From Lentisphaerota bacterium (GTDB taxonomy: Bacteria; Verrucomicrobiota; Lentisphaeria; Victivallales; UBA1829), in the NCBI GenBank assembly GCA_015061845.1, contig SUVT01000007.1, positions 1 to 51,877 on the forward strand: a DNA stretch of 51,877 nt. Reading direction: 5' to 3'. Position numbers and translations under genes: made by a program. Within the stretch, counting starts at the first letter, position 1, and each line of letters begins with the position of its first letter. Below the pieces are notes generated by a model. It searched no databases. It was not told the DNA's origin and saw nothing but the letters and a program-made list of their open reading frames with translations. Below, piece by piece: positions 50,607 through 51,877 of this stretch.

Positions 50607-51877
50607 ATGAAAACACCGAATATTCTTCCATTATTGTGGCTCCACGGAGAGCCTTTTGATATCCTTGAACAGGAAATACGGGAAATGTATAAAGCCGGTC
50701 TTCGCGGTTTTATCGCAGAATCCAGACCTTTTCCGGGATATATGGAAGAATTTTGGTGGGAAACCCTTGAATTCATTCTTTCGCTGGCAGAAGAACTCGG
50801 AATGCAAGTCATGCTTTTTGATGACAGTCATTTCCCCAGCGGATATGCTGACGGTATCATTGCAAAAAATCATCCGGAACATCTCCGGCTGCTGCTGGAA
50901 CCTGTCAAAGAGCAGTTCTCTCATCCCGGAGGCGTATTCCATTATGATCCGGAACAGTATCTTACGAAAGGGGATCGGGAAATCGCAAATGTTTTTCTGC
51001 TGAAAATGAATCCTGATTCTTCATTCCGGGCGGATTCTGTACGAACTCTTCCGTGTAGAAAATCCGAAATCGATCTTCCTGCCGGGGAATATATGTTAAA
51101 TCTCTGGAAAATAACCAGAAACGGCGGGGAAGCTCATACCGTAAATTATATCAATTTTCTTTCCCCGGAAGCGGTGCAATGTTATATTGATACGATTTAC
51201 AAGCCCCATGTTGAACGGTTGAAACGATTTGTCGGGAAAAGTTTTATCGGTTTTTTCAGTGATGAACCCCGGCTTGGAAATATAGACAGTTATGATGCCG
51301 CATTGGGAAAACTGGAAATGTCATTGCCTTATTCTCCGTTGCTTCCGCTGGATCATCTGCCGCATCTGATCATGAGATCCGATGCTCCGGAAGAAACAAG
51401 AACGGCAAGATACTGTTTTATGGATAAAGTTTCCAAACTTTATTCGGAAAGTTTCCCACAACAGATCGGAAGATTCTGCAAAGAACATGGTTTGCTCTAT
51501 ATCGGACATGTGATTGAAGATAATGGCGCGCATACCAGATTAGGCTATGGGAACGGACACTTTTTCCGCTCCATGAAAGGACAATCCTGGGCTGGCGTTG
51601 ATACCGTTCTCGGACAGAACAGACCGGACCATACGGAAGGAATTTTATCCTCCGTTTTCGGGCAATACAACAGCGAATTTTTCCATTATTCTCTGATGAA
51701 ACTCGGCTCAAGCTGCGGAGAACTGAATGGAACGCCCTCTTTTGCAGAAATCTTCGGGGCATACGGCTGGTCGGAAGATCTTGCCATGATGAAATGGCAT
51801 ACGGATCATGCGATCGTCCGTGGAATCAACCGGCTGGTCCCCCATGCATTTTCTCCGAAATTTCCGGATCCGGATTG
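50607..51877 (+). CDS. Glycoside-hydrolase-like protein, N-terminal part
   Basis: A partial gene that starts 2 nt after the previous stop and stays open to the window edge (423 codons seen). It begins MKTPNILPLLWLHGEPFDI without signal peptide. A barrel-like start contains MYKAGLRGFIAESRPF, LGMQVMLFDDSHFPSGYAD, a candidate catalytic Glu in FIGFFSDEPRLG, and YIGHVIEDNGAHTRLGYGNG. The segment HAFSPKFPDPD near the edge resembles large uncharacterised glycosidases distantly like GH2/GH106 rhamnosidases. It is co-transcribed with the ADP-ribosylglycohydrolase-like gene. Confidence 0.65.
   Translation, partial: MKTPNILPLLWLHGEPFDILEQEIREMYKAGLRGFIAESRPFPGYMEEFWWETLEFILSLAEELGMQVMLFDDSHFPSGYADGIIAKNHPEHLRLLLEPVKEQFSHPGGVFHYDPEQYLTKGDREIANVFLLKMNPDSSFRADSVRTLPCRKSEIDLPAGEYMLNLWKITRNGGEAHTVNYINFLSPEAVQCYIDTIYKPHVERLKRFVGKSFIGFFSDEPRLGNIDSYDAALGKLEMSLPYSPLLPLDHLPHLIMRSDAPEETRTARYCFMDKVSKLYSESFPQQIGRFCKEHGLLYIGHVIEDNGAHTRLGYGNGHFFRSMKGQSWAGVDTVLGQNRPDHTEGILSSVFGQYNSEFFHYSLMKLGSSCGELNGTPSFAEIFGAYGWSEDLAMMKWHTDHAIVRGINRLVPHAFSPKFPDPD

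Noticed and set aside
1-51877. CRISPR arrays, tRNA or rRNA genes, prophage or integrase genes
   Set aside because: None was seen on either strand; repeats present are only the short elements listed.

Overview
The window looks like a chromosomal segment from a member of the Lentisphaerota (Victivallis-like, PVC superphylum), probably gut- or rumen-associated. This is an inference from three full-length pseudopilins with the [16 protein letters not shown] signature, many unusual glycosidase-like proteins, regulators of the GntR-HTH plus LacI-effector type, and no SusC/SusD pair. Base composition is moderate. No tRNA, rRNA, CRISPR array or transposase was found.

Layout. (1) 1-13.7 kb is mostly housekeeping: the end of a membrane glycosyltransferase; a tail-specific protease (minus); an RRM RNA-binding protein (minus); a DegT/StrS sugar aminotransferase with an MsbA-like ABC exporter; accD followed by a small SRP RNA whose promoter lies in the accD 3' end; rph with a membrane protein; a GH4 alpha-galactosidase (minus); and galE with a DEDDh exonuclease (minus). 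(2) 13.7-22.3 kb holds a tandem class II aldolase and an alanine/sodium symporter (both minus), a polysaccharide-deacetylase-like gene, a deacetylase/acyltransferase pair with a 1-nt overlap, and a cytoplasmic glycosidase-like protein. (3) 22.4-51.9 kb is a run of carbohydrate-utilisation modules. Module A is a GntR regulator, a pseudopilin and two secreted proteins. Module B (minus) is a pseudopilin, a DUF4838 protein, a leucine-rich-repeat lipoprotein and a heparinase II/III-type lyase. Between B and C lie a GntR regulator with a GH38 alpha-mannosidase, a GNAT-GrpB fusion and a GH28 protein. Module C is an AraC regulator with a deacetylase, divergent from a pseudopilin, a secreted glycosidase-like protein, an ADP-ribosylglycohydrolase-fold protein and a glycosidase-like gene cut by the window edge.

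How they may work together. Each secreted-enzyme module starts with one pseudopilin gene. Secreted proteins follow it directly, and cytoplasmic enzymes (GH38, GH28, GH4, the ADP-ribosylglycohydrolase-like protein) sit nearby to finish degradation. The suggestion that each pseudopilin serves secretion or display of its own enzymes is inference.

Most striking non-coding signals. A perfect 27-bp inverted repeat encloses the RBS and start codon of the module A pseudopilin, and a similar site lies upstream of module B. A second inverted site pair flanks the GntR-GH38 start. A quasi-palindrome encodes the pseudopilin signature on both strands. Two copies of a MITE-like element share 18-bp terminal inverted repeats, and one has a clear 5-bp target duplication. 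Many genes share a promoter pattern close to TTGAAA-N16-TATATT.
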